In this document: positions 1 to 12,900 of the stretch, one piece after another
How the letters are laid out: each line of letters opens with the position of its first letter
How positions within the stretch are numbered: position 1 is the first letter of the stretch
Source: Takakia lepidozioides
Taxonomy: Eukaryota > Streptophyta > Takakiopsida > Takakiales > Takakiaceae
Reading direction: 5' to 3'
DNA: 64,000 nucleotides
Assembly (NCBI GenBank): GCA_030704615.1
Contig: CM060734.1
Location: 40,502,042 to 40,566,041, forward strand
Position numbers and translations under genes: made by a program
The notes under the pieces: model-generated
Told to the model about the DNA's origin: nothing
The model's database searches: none
Seen by the model: the letters and a program-made list of their open reading frames with translations, nothing else

Positions 1-345
1 GCGGTACTCTTTCCTGTTCTGTTATGGATTTTCTGATATCGATGCCCGGTCTCGAGAATAGTCAATCCTCTATACCTGGGTGTCATTGCGTGTGGGTGAA
101 CACTGTAGTGAAATCGGGCTGAGTTTCACACGCTGGTGGGTGAGAGCTCTAGAGTTTCCCTGGGGGTATGCCGTCAAGTGTATTATAGCCTACCTGGACC
201 ATTGAAGGTGCACATATGTGTTTTGGCGTCTTCAGTTGCAAACTCATTGTTCGGGCTTCTCTGTCATCGAGTTAGGTGAGGGTCATTCCCATTCCCTACA
301 AAGGAGCTCAACTGTGAGGTTCATGGTTTGATGGTTGGATCGCAG

Positions 346-3300
346 GAGGTGTCGGTGGAAGGGGAAAGGTATAAGAACTGTCTGAGAGAGATGTGCACTC
401 GAGCAACAGATGTAGTGGATGAGACGCTCGGGGTGGTGATTCATAAAGAAGAGTGGCAAAAAATGCATGTGCACATTGCATCAGAAAACAACTTCCCAAC
501 AGCTGCAGGCTTGGCTTCGTCCGCCGCTGGATTTGCTTGTTTAGGTGAGGGCTGTGCTATGTGCAACTGTAACATGACAAACCAGACAGAGAAAGAGATG
601 CATAAATACAGAGGTTTAATCTTCACAATTTTTGATAATACATGAATAGTAGTTTACCGCAACATACCTGTGGCCCATGCAATGCAGGAGAAGATGAGGA
701 CGAGGTCAATGACAAGAGAGTTGTAAGAATGTATATGGAGTTCATTTGTCACCATGTAGTCTCTGAGAACAATGTGAATAGAGCGGCATTGCAGTTTTTG
801 CTCTTGCACAGCTGATGGGCGTGAAGGAAAAGTATGAAGGAGAGCTCTCAGCAATTGCACGGTAAGTTATGCTGATATTTCAAGTCACCCATCTGGCCCT
901 CTAACACAAAAAGAGGATCAGAGTTTCTCTCTTCCATGCTTTCTTGTGAACTTTGTGTGGAGATCAAGATAACTCCCAAGGGATGGCCTAGTGGCACTCT
1001 ATGCAGTGCGTAAGACCAGTGAGCGATACAGTGGTTTGAACCCCTCTTCTAGACTCAGTGGAGCTCTGTTGCAATGGTTATGAAGAGCCCAATAAGTAGC
1101 CTTCTGCTTATAGAGCAATCTGAATATTGCCAGCTACAGCCCTTTCTCGACAATAAAGACTCAGCTATGGTTTTATGGAGGGCTGCAGGCTGGGGTCCGG
1201 AAGTGCGTGTCGCAGTCTTTATGGTGGCTTCGTAAAGTGGAATATGGGTCAGGTGTTTTCACTTTTCTTCTCCCTCTGCTAGTTGTTGTTCACTGTGCAG
1301 ACATAGAACGCAGCTGTTCTTCTCTTTTCTTTGCAGTGCATCCTTCAAGTAGGGGGGTTTACCAACTAGTTCTTTCAATTCTCTGGATGGCACGAGTCAT
1401 GAGCAGATTGGAACCCTTATCTTAGGTGGTCTTTTATGCATGGTGCTGTCCCTGTTTTGGGGAGAGGGAGATGAAGAGGGAAGACAATTAGATTGCAAGA
1501 AGTTTGACGAGTGACTTCTGCTTGGAGAAAGGAAGGAGTCAGATGGAAAGGACAGCATTGCTACACAGTTGGCAGAGCACACCCACTGGAATGACATTGT
1601 CATCATCATTGCTGTGGTTTGTCTTCTTTCATTCATCCCTTAAGCTCCCTTGACTGGTCATCTAGCTCATGTAAGCAGCTTCTTAATTTAATAGAGGACT
1701 AGGAACCTTTCATTATTTGTTCAGGTTGACTCTGACTGATGATTTATCCCAAGAAGCCCTTGGCAGGTTTAAAAGAAATCATTATCATGGATGCAGACAA
1801 ATACACCAACAATTTCATTTATGTCTTCAAAAAAATCCATCTTCATTGCAGAAGTACATTCTCCCTTATATATCTATATAATGGCCAATGAACAAAGTGA
1901 ACTGATTACTTCAACATAACTGTCTATGTTATATCTAACCTGCACTTTGCAGACAGCATCCTCTCTGTCTGAATACATACTGCAATGTGAGAAAGGCTCA
2001 TGCCAATGTGCAGTATCCCTTCTCTGAAAAGGTTGCGTGTCTACAAAGTAGTTTTGTCCTATTGACTCTCAAATTAGTGGAACACAACAGCATCCCCCCT
2101 GAAGAAGAGCAACACAACTCCTCTGGAAACTGGTTGCTTGCTAAACTTCAACAGACGGGTGGATGCAGGTGAGTTCACGACAAAAGGAGACCAGCAGCAC
2201 AGCAGGCATGCAAGAGAGTGTCCGAACCAGTTCTCTCCTCCAGTTCCGGGCTCAGGTATTACTTCTCTTCCAACCTTACTGTAGCAGAATCCCCTGGAAA
2301 CTGCTTGTCATTGCACATGCGTAAGCACCAAGGGTGAGATCCATCCTTCGATACTTTCAGGCTCCACAATCTGCTTCAGGAGAGGTTAACCCTTCATAAC
2401 TTGTCTGTCTCATCTTGTGCCAACGAAGATAGGACTTACTGACATTAGTGGATGAATGTCTAACACTTCTCACTGATTAAAGTCAAGTTTGCGTGGGAGG
2501 GGATGAAAAGGTGGTGCCCAAGCGTATTGAGCAGATGGAGCAAGCAGTGGAAGCATGTGATTTTGAAGAATTTGCCAAAATTACATGTGCAGACAGCAAC
2601 CAATTTCATGCTACCTGCCTTGATACTTCCCCTCCCATCTTCTACCTCAATGACACTTCTCGCAAGTAAGCATCTTTCTTCCTCCTCGTGCTTTTGTTGA
2701 CTATGACTAGCTTCACTTCCCAAATTCCGACAGAGGGAGTACTAAGCAGCACTCAGCTCTAAACAAGCCTCTAGATTCTAGTATATGCCACTATTGTTCT
2801 CTTTTGCCGAAGTAAACCACCAAACGCAGTACAAGCTGCTGCTGGCCAAGTTTATCCATGGTGATGCCCCTCTTGAAGCCATTGTCTCGGAGATGGATCA
2901 GGAAAGGAGCATACCTCCAACCTGAAACAGATGGATTTGAAACTCTGCTATTAACAAATAAGTGTTAGATCAGGTTTGGCAAGCCCAGGTGAGGGAACTT
3001 AATGATTCTCACAAGTGCAGAACATGTTCACTTTACTCTTAAAGGCATGGTCTCTACCAGATGAGAGCACAAGAAGCATTTCCGTTCACCGTAGATTTCT
3101 TGCACAGATATCCACCTCCCGCTGAAAACTTCTGACATCAACATCTTTCTACATTGAATTCTCTAGATAACGTCTTCGGATTAGCATCATGTTGTGCCAC
3201 CATTTTTGAAAAGAGGACTGTCTGCTGGTGATGACTTGTGCAGAATAATAGGGTTAGTTGAACGGTGGAACCGCTTTGAGGAAAACCCACAGGTAAAAAT

Positions 3301-4140
3301 ACCTTTCCCCCTCGCATTCTGTTCACCTCGTATGCATGCCCAGAAATTGTGGCCTGCATGTTCTCACCACACCATCTGCTTCATAAAATCTGTGGATAGC
3401 AGTGGTCATCGTGTCTCATCACTTATGGTTGATAATGTGCTGTGTGGAAATTGTGATAGGTGGCCTACACATTTGATGCGGGCCCGAATGCAGTTTTGTT
3501 TGCACGCAACCAACAGGTTGCGGGACTTCTGCTGCAGCGCCTGCTTTATCAATTTCCTCCTTCACCTGATGTGAAACTCTCAAGGTTTCAAGCCTTAACC
3601 ATCTAGTGTCTGCTCGCTCAGTTGCACTAATAGTCTTGTTGAACGTGTTGCTTGTTCTCATATGTAGGACAACTGAATTGACAACCACATGATGGTTTGT
3701 GTTGCTATGAAGATGTACTCACTGACCATTCCCTGCAAGCAATTGTGATGTTGTATCCTTGAGACCATTGCTGTAATGGGATCAATGCTTTTGAACCCAG
3801 GTGTGGGCTTATCTGGTCACATTAGTTTTATGAGAGAGAGAGAAAGAGAGGTGGTGCATTTTTGGGCAACTGGGGTCTGGCTGATATATGAGTGTGTAAT
3901 TGCAGTTATGTGGTAGGTGATCTGAGCACTTTGGAGTCTGCTGGGATCGCTTCCCTACAGGATTTGAAATCCCTTTCAGTCCCAGCTGAAATGGTTGGTG
4001 CTGTTACTCCAGTAAGAACACCGGGAGAGCTTGGCTATCTTATTTGCACTCGTTCTGGAAAGGGCGCCCATCTATTGGAAGGAGCAAATTTGGCCCTTCT
4101 AGATCCTGTGTCTGGCCTCCCATTACAAAGTAAGCAATGA
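346..4140 (+). CDS. MVD: Mevalonate diphosphate decarboxylase, 3' nine exons (5' exons outside window)
   Basis: The enzyme makes isopentenyl diphosphate from mevalonate 5-diphosphate with ATP, the last step of the mevalonate pathway. Exons read at about 346-544, 795-861, 1189-1252, 1525-1616, 2169-2255, 2511-2665, 3244-3292, 3460-3584 and 3906-4140, with GT-AG ends; the phases I could check join correctly, but the exon 1189-1252 to 1525-1616 junction is approximate. Exon 1 in view carries the GHMP-kinase motif [14 protein letters not shown]. Later exons give [16 protein letters not shown], then [20 protein letters not shown], then [10 protein letters not shown] with the conserved catalytic Asp, and end in [15 protein letters not shown] and LDPVSGLP. 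The N-terminal part of the family, with the NIAVIKYWGK-like segment, is not found upstream of 346, so the gene starts left of the window. Intron 3 seen here (862-1188) holds a SINE-like sequence. The stop is followed 12 bases on by AATAAA. Family identity is very secure. Confidence 0.93.
975..1110 (+). repeat. tRNA-derived SINE-like sequence in an MVD intron
   Basis: The stretch contains an RNA polymerase III A-box-like TGGCCTAGTGG near 983 and, about 50 bases later, a B-box-like GGTTTGAACCC near 1033. That spacing is what a tRNA-derived SINE head shows. No cloverleaf with a good acceptor stem is apparent, so it is not called as a tRNA gene. The body and tail limits are not clear. Confidence 0.45.
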
Positions 4141-4152
4141 GAAGTGTTTGGC

Positions 4153-4158
4153 AATAAA
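4153..4158 (+). terminator. Possible polyadenylation signal of MVD
   Basis: AATAAA lies 12 bases after the MVD stop codon. This is close to the stop for a plant near-upstream element, so a more distal signal may be used instead. Confidence 0.3.
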
Positions 4159-5518
4159 CTGGTTGAGGAAAGTGTAGCAAAATGTTTGGGACCATGTTTG
4201 GGACCAGGGCATTCGTCCAAAAGTTTGAGCAGACAGCATATAGAGTTTGTTGGTTATAGAGTATGTTGTAGAGGTTGTTAGCTATCATGCTGGCCAGAAA
4301 CTCCCATCTTTTGGCTCTCAGACTGCATAGTAAACTTCAGTGACTTCCACAGCTTCAAGGACAGTGAAACTCGATAAATTGTAACTTCCAGTGCCTCCTT
4401 GAGTGTGGTAGCTCCTCATAGTTTGACCATGTTTTGTCGCGACATACAGTAGATTTTTGGAGATTGAACAGATGCCATCTTACAACCTATTTTGTATTTG
4501 TTTGAAGGAATTAGATCCATTTTTTTGCATAAAAATAGGAATCAAACACTAAAGACCCACAATTTACGCCTCCTTTGGTAGGTGCCATGAACCCATCTGA
4601 ACTTTGAATCTCTCTGGTGAAGTGTCAGGATTTTGTTTAGGGCTCTCCTTTCTGTAGTAGCTAGGGTAGGTAGTCCTTGCCCTACCTAGTTATGACGTCC
4701 CATGGATGAATTCCCCTCTCGTTGTACAGCCTTATGGCACTTGCAAGGCTTTTTTCCCTTGCCTATTTAATTCCACGAAACTTGAGGCTGCAATCCGCTT
4801 TCAGTTCTACACAAAAACAGGGCTATTGCCATAACCTGGAAAGCAACACCTTTGAGTTCCTCTCAAAAGCACATGTGCATCCATTGGGTAGGGTTTGTGT
4901 TACCGTCCCCGGACAACCGTTTAGGCGATAATTAATTCAAAATGAAAGTGCCTAACCAATTCTGTGAATTTTTCAGATTTTGGCCTAATTGTTGGGAAAT
5001 TATGGGACCAAAGTGCCTAATGCCCAAAAATTCCACCAAAAAACTTGCAAGCCTCTTCTCATGTTGTTTGTAATAAGATCAAAATTTGTTTGAACAAAAA
5101 TCAATACAAATGTATGCATGCGGAAATAAAATAACTAGCCTACCAGCCTACCAAAGAGTACCATTGTGTAAGAGGTTTCACTTTACCACCATACCAATTT
5201 GAAAACCAGTGTACTCAATGGTGAAAATTGCCAGGACAGATCGTAGCCTCTTAATACAAGCCACTTATCATATTTTGCAGTCAATTTAAAGTTGAACATG
5301 GTTTGATTTCCCGTGGCCCTTTTTTGGTGGTATTTTTTGCACCTTCTGTTGTAATGCATTCCAGGGTAAAAAACCAAAAAAAGTTTGAAAAAGGGATGTT
5401 TAATGTCCAGCAGCTCCGCATGGAAGCTCAAAGTTTGCTGGGCTGCTTGCTCAAGATTAGGGTTAGCGGTAGGGAGACATTGCAGTGTGTGTAGATGAAG
5501 GATTGGAGGTGAGCCGAG
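4159..5518. other. Intergenic region between MVD and ribosomal protein L24
   Basis: I see no conserved coding sequence here. The two flanking genes run in the same direction, so the right part should hold the L24 promoter, but no convincing TATA box or other element can be assigned by eye. Confidence 0.5.
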
Positions 5519-8089
5519 ATGGGTTGGAAGGCAGCTCAAAAAGTATTCAAACAATGGCGAATCCTTCGTGGCGACAAGGTTATACTCTGCTTCTTTCATA
5601 GTCGCGTTCTGATGAGTGCGATTGTATGCATACTGAGAAGAAAGGGAAGAAAGCATGAGGACATTTGTTCCTGTTACAGTGGGTCGAATACAATGGATCT
5701 AGAGAAGCCATTTTGGGGGGTTTTCTAGTACCGCAAAAACTTCACCGGAATAGTCTTGAAGGTAAGACCGTTAAAGGGTTTATCATAATTTTGCAAACTG
5801 TGGAAGATTTGCACCAAACCTGACAGACTGGCAAGAGAATGCGAAAGTAGCGTTTCGTTTATTTCCCGTGATAATGGTTTGAGATTCTCGTTAGGTGGAT
5901 CGTAGGTATAATTCAGGTGTGCACTGAGTTGGATGCAGGTGATGGTGATGGCAGGCAGGGATGCTGGACTCACGGGGACTATACAGCGTGTCATTCGTTC
6001 TCAAAATCGTGTCATTGTAGAGGGAAGGAATCTGGTGAGGCTCTTATTGTGTGTTAGAGAATCCCTGTATTGCACCATGGCCCATTATATGTCTGGCAGT
6101 CATTCAGGATTTTCACAAACGGACCTCATGAAGATTTTTTTGGAATATGAAGGAATGCATGTCTCTTTATTACCTTTTTTTTTCCTGGTCCTTCTTATAT
6201 TCGGACCTCGACGAAATTACGCGGTTTTTTAGGCGTCCCCACTTCTGATCATCTTGCAATGTTTGTTATGGGTCTGACCTAAGCGTTTTTCGATCCCCCA
6301 GTAACCAGGGGGAAGATGGTGTTATGTTTTTTCTGCTGGCAGGTTAAGAAACATTTGAAGAGAACAGAAGAAAACCCTGGGGGAATTGTGACGATGGAGG
6401 CACCTATGCATGTCTCCAATGTGCAGCTTGTTGATCCTGTGACTGGGTGAGCTTTCTTGTCTTTTGTCAAAAGTGTGTGTTTGTACCATAACTTTACATG
6501 GTAGTCTTTGGCCATTTGCTTTTGGCAGCTCCAGTTTTCTCCACTGTGCGGCTTGTTGTCATTGTAACCGGAGACTGTTGCTTTCTTCTTGAATCCCACA
6601 TGTTTTTGGGAAAGAAGGGCTCATGGCTTTTTACCTGCTTGCATGCGCACATGTATGAAGAAGAGAGATTGTACTCATAAGACGTTGTTTGCCGTAGCCT
6701 TGTGGCCATTGACCCCGCGCCCAGTTTGAGCGGGAACAAAAGGGACAGAACCTACCTCTGTCAGGGGCTGACATTGGTAGTGTGACTTACCATCATATAT
6801 AGAATTAATCCGGGTTTTCCAGATATCCTCTAGAAATCCCTTCACACAAGCATCAATCTGCTGTGTGTGATTTGCCCAAAAACTAGGCCTCAGGAGGGCC
6901 TGGGCTTTTGGCTCAGCCTCGAGACTTTCAAAGTTGTTAAACAGGGGTACAGGCACAATTCCCTTGATAGAATTGAAGAGAGCGTCTCTTTGGTGAGAGA
7001 ACCCCGGACAGTGTATCAGAAAGTGAATACTGTCTTCAGATTGCCCACACAGCGGGCAATTGCACTCTCCCTTTCCTCTCTGCTTCTGTTTGCTGTTCAA
7101 AGGTAGGCTTCCTGCCCTGAGTTTAAATTTCAGTCTAGTGTCGAGAGTGGGTAGACCCTTGAGGTCATCCAAGATGTCCTCCCCCATGTCACTGACTGGA
7201 AACAAGTTCAGGGAAGTTTTCTGCCTAACTTCATTTTCATCAGACAATCTCATGGCAACAGACATGGCTGAGGACACTACAGCCTCTAAGTCAGATTTAT
7301 CCAGCAGGGTCAAGACTTGCGGATCCAGGTCCAGGTCCTTGAGAATCTCTTCTACTCTCTTCTGCCAGGACTTAGCCTGTTTGACAGCGCATAGTTCCGG
7401 CAGGATTCAAATCCTCCTAGAGTTGTACGTGGGATTTTAAATCCCAATTTACAGAAGGACACTCAAAATTGCAAGAGAATTTGTGCATAGTAACAAATGT
7501 ACCCAAGGGGAGTAAGTTTTCAATTTTAGGGCCAGCCTATGCTGGTGCCAGCACTGCTACTGCAGCCCTCTAACTCAGTATGAAGTGACACATGTGGCTG
7601 TGGTGCCAGTGAAACTGCAGTGACAGAAAGGCAGCAGACACACAGAAAGAGTGTGTGTGTGTACTCAAGGGACGTTGTTTGCTGTAGGCTTGTGGCGTTA
7701 GACTCTGCGCCCAGAGACGTTATGTCTCTCTATGAGAGAGAATATACTCAGACTTTGTTTGTCTTTCTATGAGAGTATATACTAAGACTTTGGTTGCTGT
7801 CGCCTTGTGGCCATAGACCCCATGCCCAGCTCAGATGAAGATCTCTATGAGAGAGAGGGAGAGAATTGCTCTTTTTAATCCATGTGAAGCTCTCAAGCCT
7901 GATCACAATGGAGTGGTTGTGTGGGGGCAACACGGGTGCAGAGCGCCATGCCGTGTAACATACAGGTACTTGGAGGATGGCACCAAGGTGCGCATCTCCA
8001 CAGGGGGGACAGCATCAGGCAGTATCATCCCACGCCCAGCAATTTTGAAAGAGAGACGCAAACCACGGCCCCTTGAAGGTGCTCCTTAA
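5519..8089 (+). CDS. Organellar (mitochondrial-type) 50S ribosomal protein L24, four exons
   Basis: This is a nuclear-encoded uL24 protein that helps start assembly of the large ribosomal subunit. Exons read at about 5519-5578, 5939-6034, 6343-6446 and 7942-8089. Exon 1 begins [20 protein letters not shown], the same opening as plant mitochondrial L24. Exon 2 completes the KOW motif ([16 protein letters not shown]) and continues [12 protein letters not shown]. Exon 3 gives [13 protein letters not shown] and [12 protein letters not shown]. Exon 4 gives [12 protein letters not shown] and [11 protein letters not shown], then stops after RPLEGAP. The reading frame is kept across all three introns. 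The protein is about 135 residues and lacks the roughly 28-residue tail I remember in angiosperm homologues; either the tail is absent or one more exon lies downstream unseen. Intron 3 (6447-7941) is swollen by LINE-derived sequence. Start chosen because family similarity begins at this Met. Confidence 0.9.
6664..7405 (-). mobile_element. 5'-truncated LINE ORF2 C-terminus in L24 intron 3
   Basis: On the minus strand a continuous frame runs from about 7405 to 6675. It begins with [20 protein letters not shown] and contains the cysteine/histidine knuckle typical of the end of plant and other LINE ORF2 proteins: [17 protein letters not shown], a C-x2-C-x8-H-x4-C pattern. It ends at a stop about 10 bases before the element's 3' end at 6664, where the sequence reads into a TATGAGTACAATCTCT tail. 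No reverse transcriptase domain is present, so the copy is truncated at its 5' end. It lies antisense to the L24 gene. A second copy in the opposite strand lies at 11680-12235. Confidence 0.8.
7640..7870 (-). repeat. Two degenerate LINE 3'-end copies with CT/GA-rich spacers
   Basis: Minus-strand copies of the LINE 3' signature (CTTGTGGC followed by a GCCCAG block and GTTGTTTGC) occur near 7672-7715 and 7787-7833, separated by GAGAGA-rich DNA. They match the 3' terminal segment at 6664-6740 but carry no coding part. They may be very short truncated insertions or a duplicated tail. Confidence 0.5.
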
Positions 8090-9901
8090 ATTGGCATTAT
8101 CCAAATTCTTACATCTTATTACGGGAGCCAGAAAGTCAGAGTTGTCCTGTAAAGACATTGTTCTCCTTACACTCACTCTAACTTAAATGCATTATACAAG
8201 TGCTTGGATACCTTGGCCTGTGACGTGGTTGAATCATTTAGGACCTAGTATTTAGAAACATATGTAGTTTTATATGACCCTCAGTTCACAAACAATGATT
8301 CTCCAGCAATCAGAGTTCAGGGTGTTTCTCCCTGGTTTTAGTTAGATCTGGTTTGAGAAACCAATTTGTATACCTGCTGATTGTTCGGGGCCTAAATAAC
8401 AGCTCAAGCACTACTAAGAAGCTGTTGTAAATGGTTGGATGGTTGCAGCTGGCACGAAGGACACAACCAAGGAAATAGTTTTGGAGAGAACTTTGGATCC
8501 AGCTTTAGGGAGGCCAGGTCTACCTGAGCTTTTAACATGACTTGGGTAGTCTGTGCTTGCTGCCAAGCAACTCAGGATGGGTTTGCTAACCTTGTAGCCA
8601 TGTAGAGCAGAGGTGTAAGCTAAACCAGGTTGGAGACTTTCATGGGGAAGCTGCTCATCTCCTCTGCCACCATCTCTTAGGCATGAATGCCTCCCTAATG
8701 AAATATTGCAGGGTAAAAGTTTGTAAATGTCAATTTAAGTAAGGTCAATGTCCTTTAATACTTTTGTCTTCCAATTTTTTCTTCTTATTTGTCCACCTGT
8801 CTTGAACAAGTTGTAAGCTGGCAGACAGTGAAAGGTTGTTATTCAAAATCCACTCCAACCAACATTTTGACTGCTGTGTGAGCTGAGTTTGCCTTTGGCA
8901 TGACAAGCTGTGCTGCTTAGACAAAAATTTATTCCTCTTTTGTTAACCAACTCTATTCTCCCTCAATGGTGGCCATCATTTTTTAGGTAAGTTTCTCTTA
9001 CAACAGGCCATACTCTACAAGACGTGCAGATGAAGAATTTAGGCAGTTTTGTATGTCACCAATGCAGCAGGACTATCTGCACATTCTTATCTATGATCTC
9101 ATTTTCTTCCAGGGAAGTAACAACACCTGGACTTACCTAAGGCACTTTATTGTCCACAGAACCTATGCTAAGTCTATTTTAGTAGTCACAAATTTGCTTA
9201 GCACCTAACTTGAGTCCATGTAATTAACAGATTTTGCTCGCATCAAGTCAAATTCTCTCGGTATGTTCGATGGGGTAAAAATGAGTGCTGCCATTGCTTG
9301 AACTGGGACTGCAACTGTGCAAGTGCAACCGTTTCTCCTGGCTGGAACACTTCTCCTGCAGAAAATTCCAAGCTCACTCATCAGTACTGTAAAGCATCCT
9401 GTCATGAACAAAGGGCCTGCTCAACGTGAATTGCCTGGTACCAGCTACTCCTCCAAAAAATTTGGCATCTCTCTTAATGCAGGCCTGCTTTCAGCCCTTT
9501 CCACATAGACCAACATGGCCGATGTGGCTAACATCGTTACCTGGGGGAGGCTGGGGGGAAGAGTGCTGCTCTCTGCTTTGCCCCAGAAAGAAGTTGACAG
9601 GAAGTTTAGTAGGAAAAAGGCTTGAAGGTAAAGACTATTCCCCTCAGACAAATTAGTACCTGCTGACGGCATGGGCTATCTGAAAATGGCCATGGATCTG
9701 TCATGATGCAGACTGGTGAGGAGATGTTAGTTGAGAATCCCTTCAGCAATGCTCAACAACTGGTCTGTCACCAATGCTGACCACTAGACTTTACACTCCA
9801 TAGCACATACGCTTTCTGCCTTGGGTAAACTTGCCAACATTGCTTAGAGGACAGTTGATAGGTTGGCTGGATTGACAAGGATGGTAAGCCTGCTGAAACA
9901 T
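8090..9901. other. Intergenic region between convergent L24 and TAF1C-like genes
   Basis: No coding exon or repeat with recognisable family is seen. Short open frames near 9205-9670 on both strands have no motif I recognise. The region must contain the 3' ends of both convergent genes. Confidence 0.45.
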
Positions 9902-12900
9902 TTAGTATATAGGACGGGTACAAACAAGAACTGCATGGGTTTGAATTTTACCTGCAGCATGGAAGGGAAGATGAACAGGACAAAGGTCTGATTTGGCAAA
10001 ATTGTCCTGGGAGTCGAACACGAGAGATTCACTTGTTCCAGGGTCCATTCGTTCTCCAACAAAGGTGCAAAAAGCATCTGTCTCCAATAATGAAAGAGAC
10101 TCTTTCACTAAATTTTCTCTCCCAGACTCGCATGTACTTGTATCTAAGCCAGACTGATGCTCAGAATCCACAGCCCTACCAGTCATATCAGGACAAAGAG
10201 AGGATGGCCCCACCTTGGTGATGTTGGGCCCTAAAAACTGCTTCCTTGGGAAGTCCTTACACGGAAAATCCCTACTGGGAATATGGTATCGCACAATGTG
10301 AAACTTTGGACATCCCTCCTTGCCAAATACAGTATTTGGCCAACTCTCAACAGAATCAGCAAGGGAGATTACTGGGCCAGCCGCTTGTTCCTGCTCCTCT
10401 TTCACAAGACGTTCAACGATGCGCCCCACATCTCTACACGCTTCAAGAAGTAACTGGTGGCCCTTGCCAAGGTATACTTCATGCTTAGTCCCTCGCAAAT
10501 GTTCTGAATGAGTCCCTCTGCTTCTTTTAGATTCTTCAACAGTACATTGTCTATGGACCTCACCTTGTCTGTCTGAAGCACCATTTCCATGAGACATGTA
10601 GCCAGTAGTCTTCAGCTGGTCTGATTCCAGCAAGAAGGGTAGCGGAACAGTTGTGCTCTCCAAGTTATGGCCACCTGAATCAATGGGAGCCAGGCAATCC
10701 TCTAAAGGGAACTCCTCTTTAACACCTGCCAGGCTCTGGCTTCTAGTTGCAGCGTTGTTTGATACACAATCTGCAAGCAACGTGGACAAGAAACTTGGGA
10801 AGAGGTGACGTTTGTGACGAGGATCCAGAACATCAGAAGGCATGCCAGCCACCAGATGGGCAAGGTTGGCAGGTAGGCCCCTTTGCAGGACCTTGTGCGT
10901 AATCTCATATCTGATGGTAATGGATTAAGGTACTGTCCACAAACATGTAGTAAGAAAGGACAATAGTTCTGAGTAATGCAAGCTTTCCCCAGGAGTTTGT
11001 GCGACAGACATTTAGTACAGGGCTGGCTCTTTCTTTCCCCCCCCAAATGAAAAACAACTTCACATACAGTGTGCACACTGGCAGTCACATGAGAGGATAC
11101 ACACTGAGAGGGACCTTTGAATGCTGTATGACTTCTCTTACTAATTCTGCCAGATGGTCCATATTGTGATCGTCTTTCGATTCTTGACTGAAGTCATGTG
11201 GTACATTGTCTCCACCTGCTTTCCCCCGTTCATTACCAAATAGATTTAATGTTTTCCAATCATGTCCATCCCTCGCAAGTTCCTTCTCCAGAGATGAAGC
11301 CATTGGCAATTCGTTCTCTTGTCCACCAGATGTTGGTGCATCATCCTCTTGGTTGAAAGGCATCTGGTTCCTCTCAGCTTCCCTGTTCAAGGAATCACCA
11401 GATCCAGGCCATACAGACCCAGCCCGAATGTCTACAACTGGAATGAAGGGTGATATCACTCACAGAAACAAATAAGAGTAGATTGACCAAAATGAGCAGT
11501 AAACTAAATCTAGCCAGTATGCATGGCAAATAGGTAGTGCATTGTCTTTCACAAACAAACCAGCAATGATGCTGAAGCTATAGCAACATGTTGTCTGATT
11601 GATACGTGGTAGTACAAGAGAATGCTTAGTTAGACACACACACCAGTCCTTCTAGGACTCGCAACAGGTGCCATTAGCCTACTTCCCTGAACTTGTTTCC
11701 AGTCTGTGACATGGGGGAGGACATCTTGGATGACCTCAAGGGTCTACCCACCTCGGCACTAGACTGAAATTTAAACTCAGGGCAGGAAGCCTACCCTTTG
11801 AACAGCAAACAGAAGCAGAGAGGAAAGGGAGAGTGCAATTGCCGTTGTGTGGGCAATCTGAAGACAGTATTCATTTTCTGATACACTGTCCGGGGTTCTC
11901 TCACCAAAGAGACGCTCACTTCAAATCTATTAAGGGAATTGTGCCTGTACCCCTGTTTACCAACTTTGAAAGTCTCGAGGCTGAGCCAAAAGCCCAGGCC
12001 CTCCTGAGGCCTAGTTTTTTGGCAAATCACACACAGCAGATTGCTGCTGATGTGTGAGGGATTTCTAGAGGATATCTGGAAAACCCGGATTAATTCTTTA
12101 TATGGAGGTAAGTTTACTACCAACGTCAGCCCCTGACAGAGGTAGGTTCTGTCCTTTTGCCCCGCTCAAACTGGGCGTGGGGTCAATGGCCACAAGGCTA
12201 CGGCAAACAACGTCTTATGAGTACAATCTCTGTATTGCATGAGTACATTCACTGTGTTGCAAACTCTGACCTTGCATGGAAAAGAAGTGAGAACTGATGA
12301 ATAGTAAATGAAAGACATGAGAATCAAATTCATCCAAGGAGGTAAAAATGCGAAGTAAATGCCATGGCAAAAAAAGAAACGATCTAATGGATACATTTCA
12401 AGAAGGAGGGAAGCTTTTCGAATGTGGTTTGATAACGATTTCGGCGCCGATTCTTTCTCCCTGCATTGATAAAGAATGCCCAGTCAACATATCAGGAGGA
12501 CCCACAATATCATCACATACTTCAAGCCATGGTAGTAGAAAGAACAAATCATTCATTCATAAATTGGTAAGCATTAAAGAATATTCCACGTAACCCATAG
12601 GCTTGACAATGTAAGATGAAATGGCAATAGCCAATTCCAAAATAATGTCGCTTCAACTGTACATGGTCCTTTATCGAGGGGTTTACCAGATTTATTTGCC
12701 TCAGAAATAGTGATGCTGAGACTTGAGACTCGAGGGCGCACATTCCGTAGCTGCTCAGATGCCTGAAACTGTTGTGCAATGACCTTGCCTGTCCCAGAAA
12801 GCTGAAATAGCGTAAAACCCCTAGGATCATCTTCTTGGGTGGTGCGACCTGAATTTCTATCCTTGGTAACTTCAACTTTGTTTGGAATAACAACCAGGCC

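Noticed and set aside
5183-5656. 157-codon open frame on the minus strand
   Set aside because: It overlaps exon 1 of L24 on the other strand, has no motif and its codon pattern looks random.
11791-12123. 110-codon minus-strand frame
   Set aside because: Antisense shadow of the LINE ORF2 zinc-knuckle region; the plus strand carries the conserved motif.
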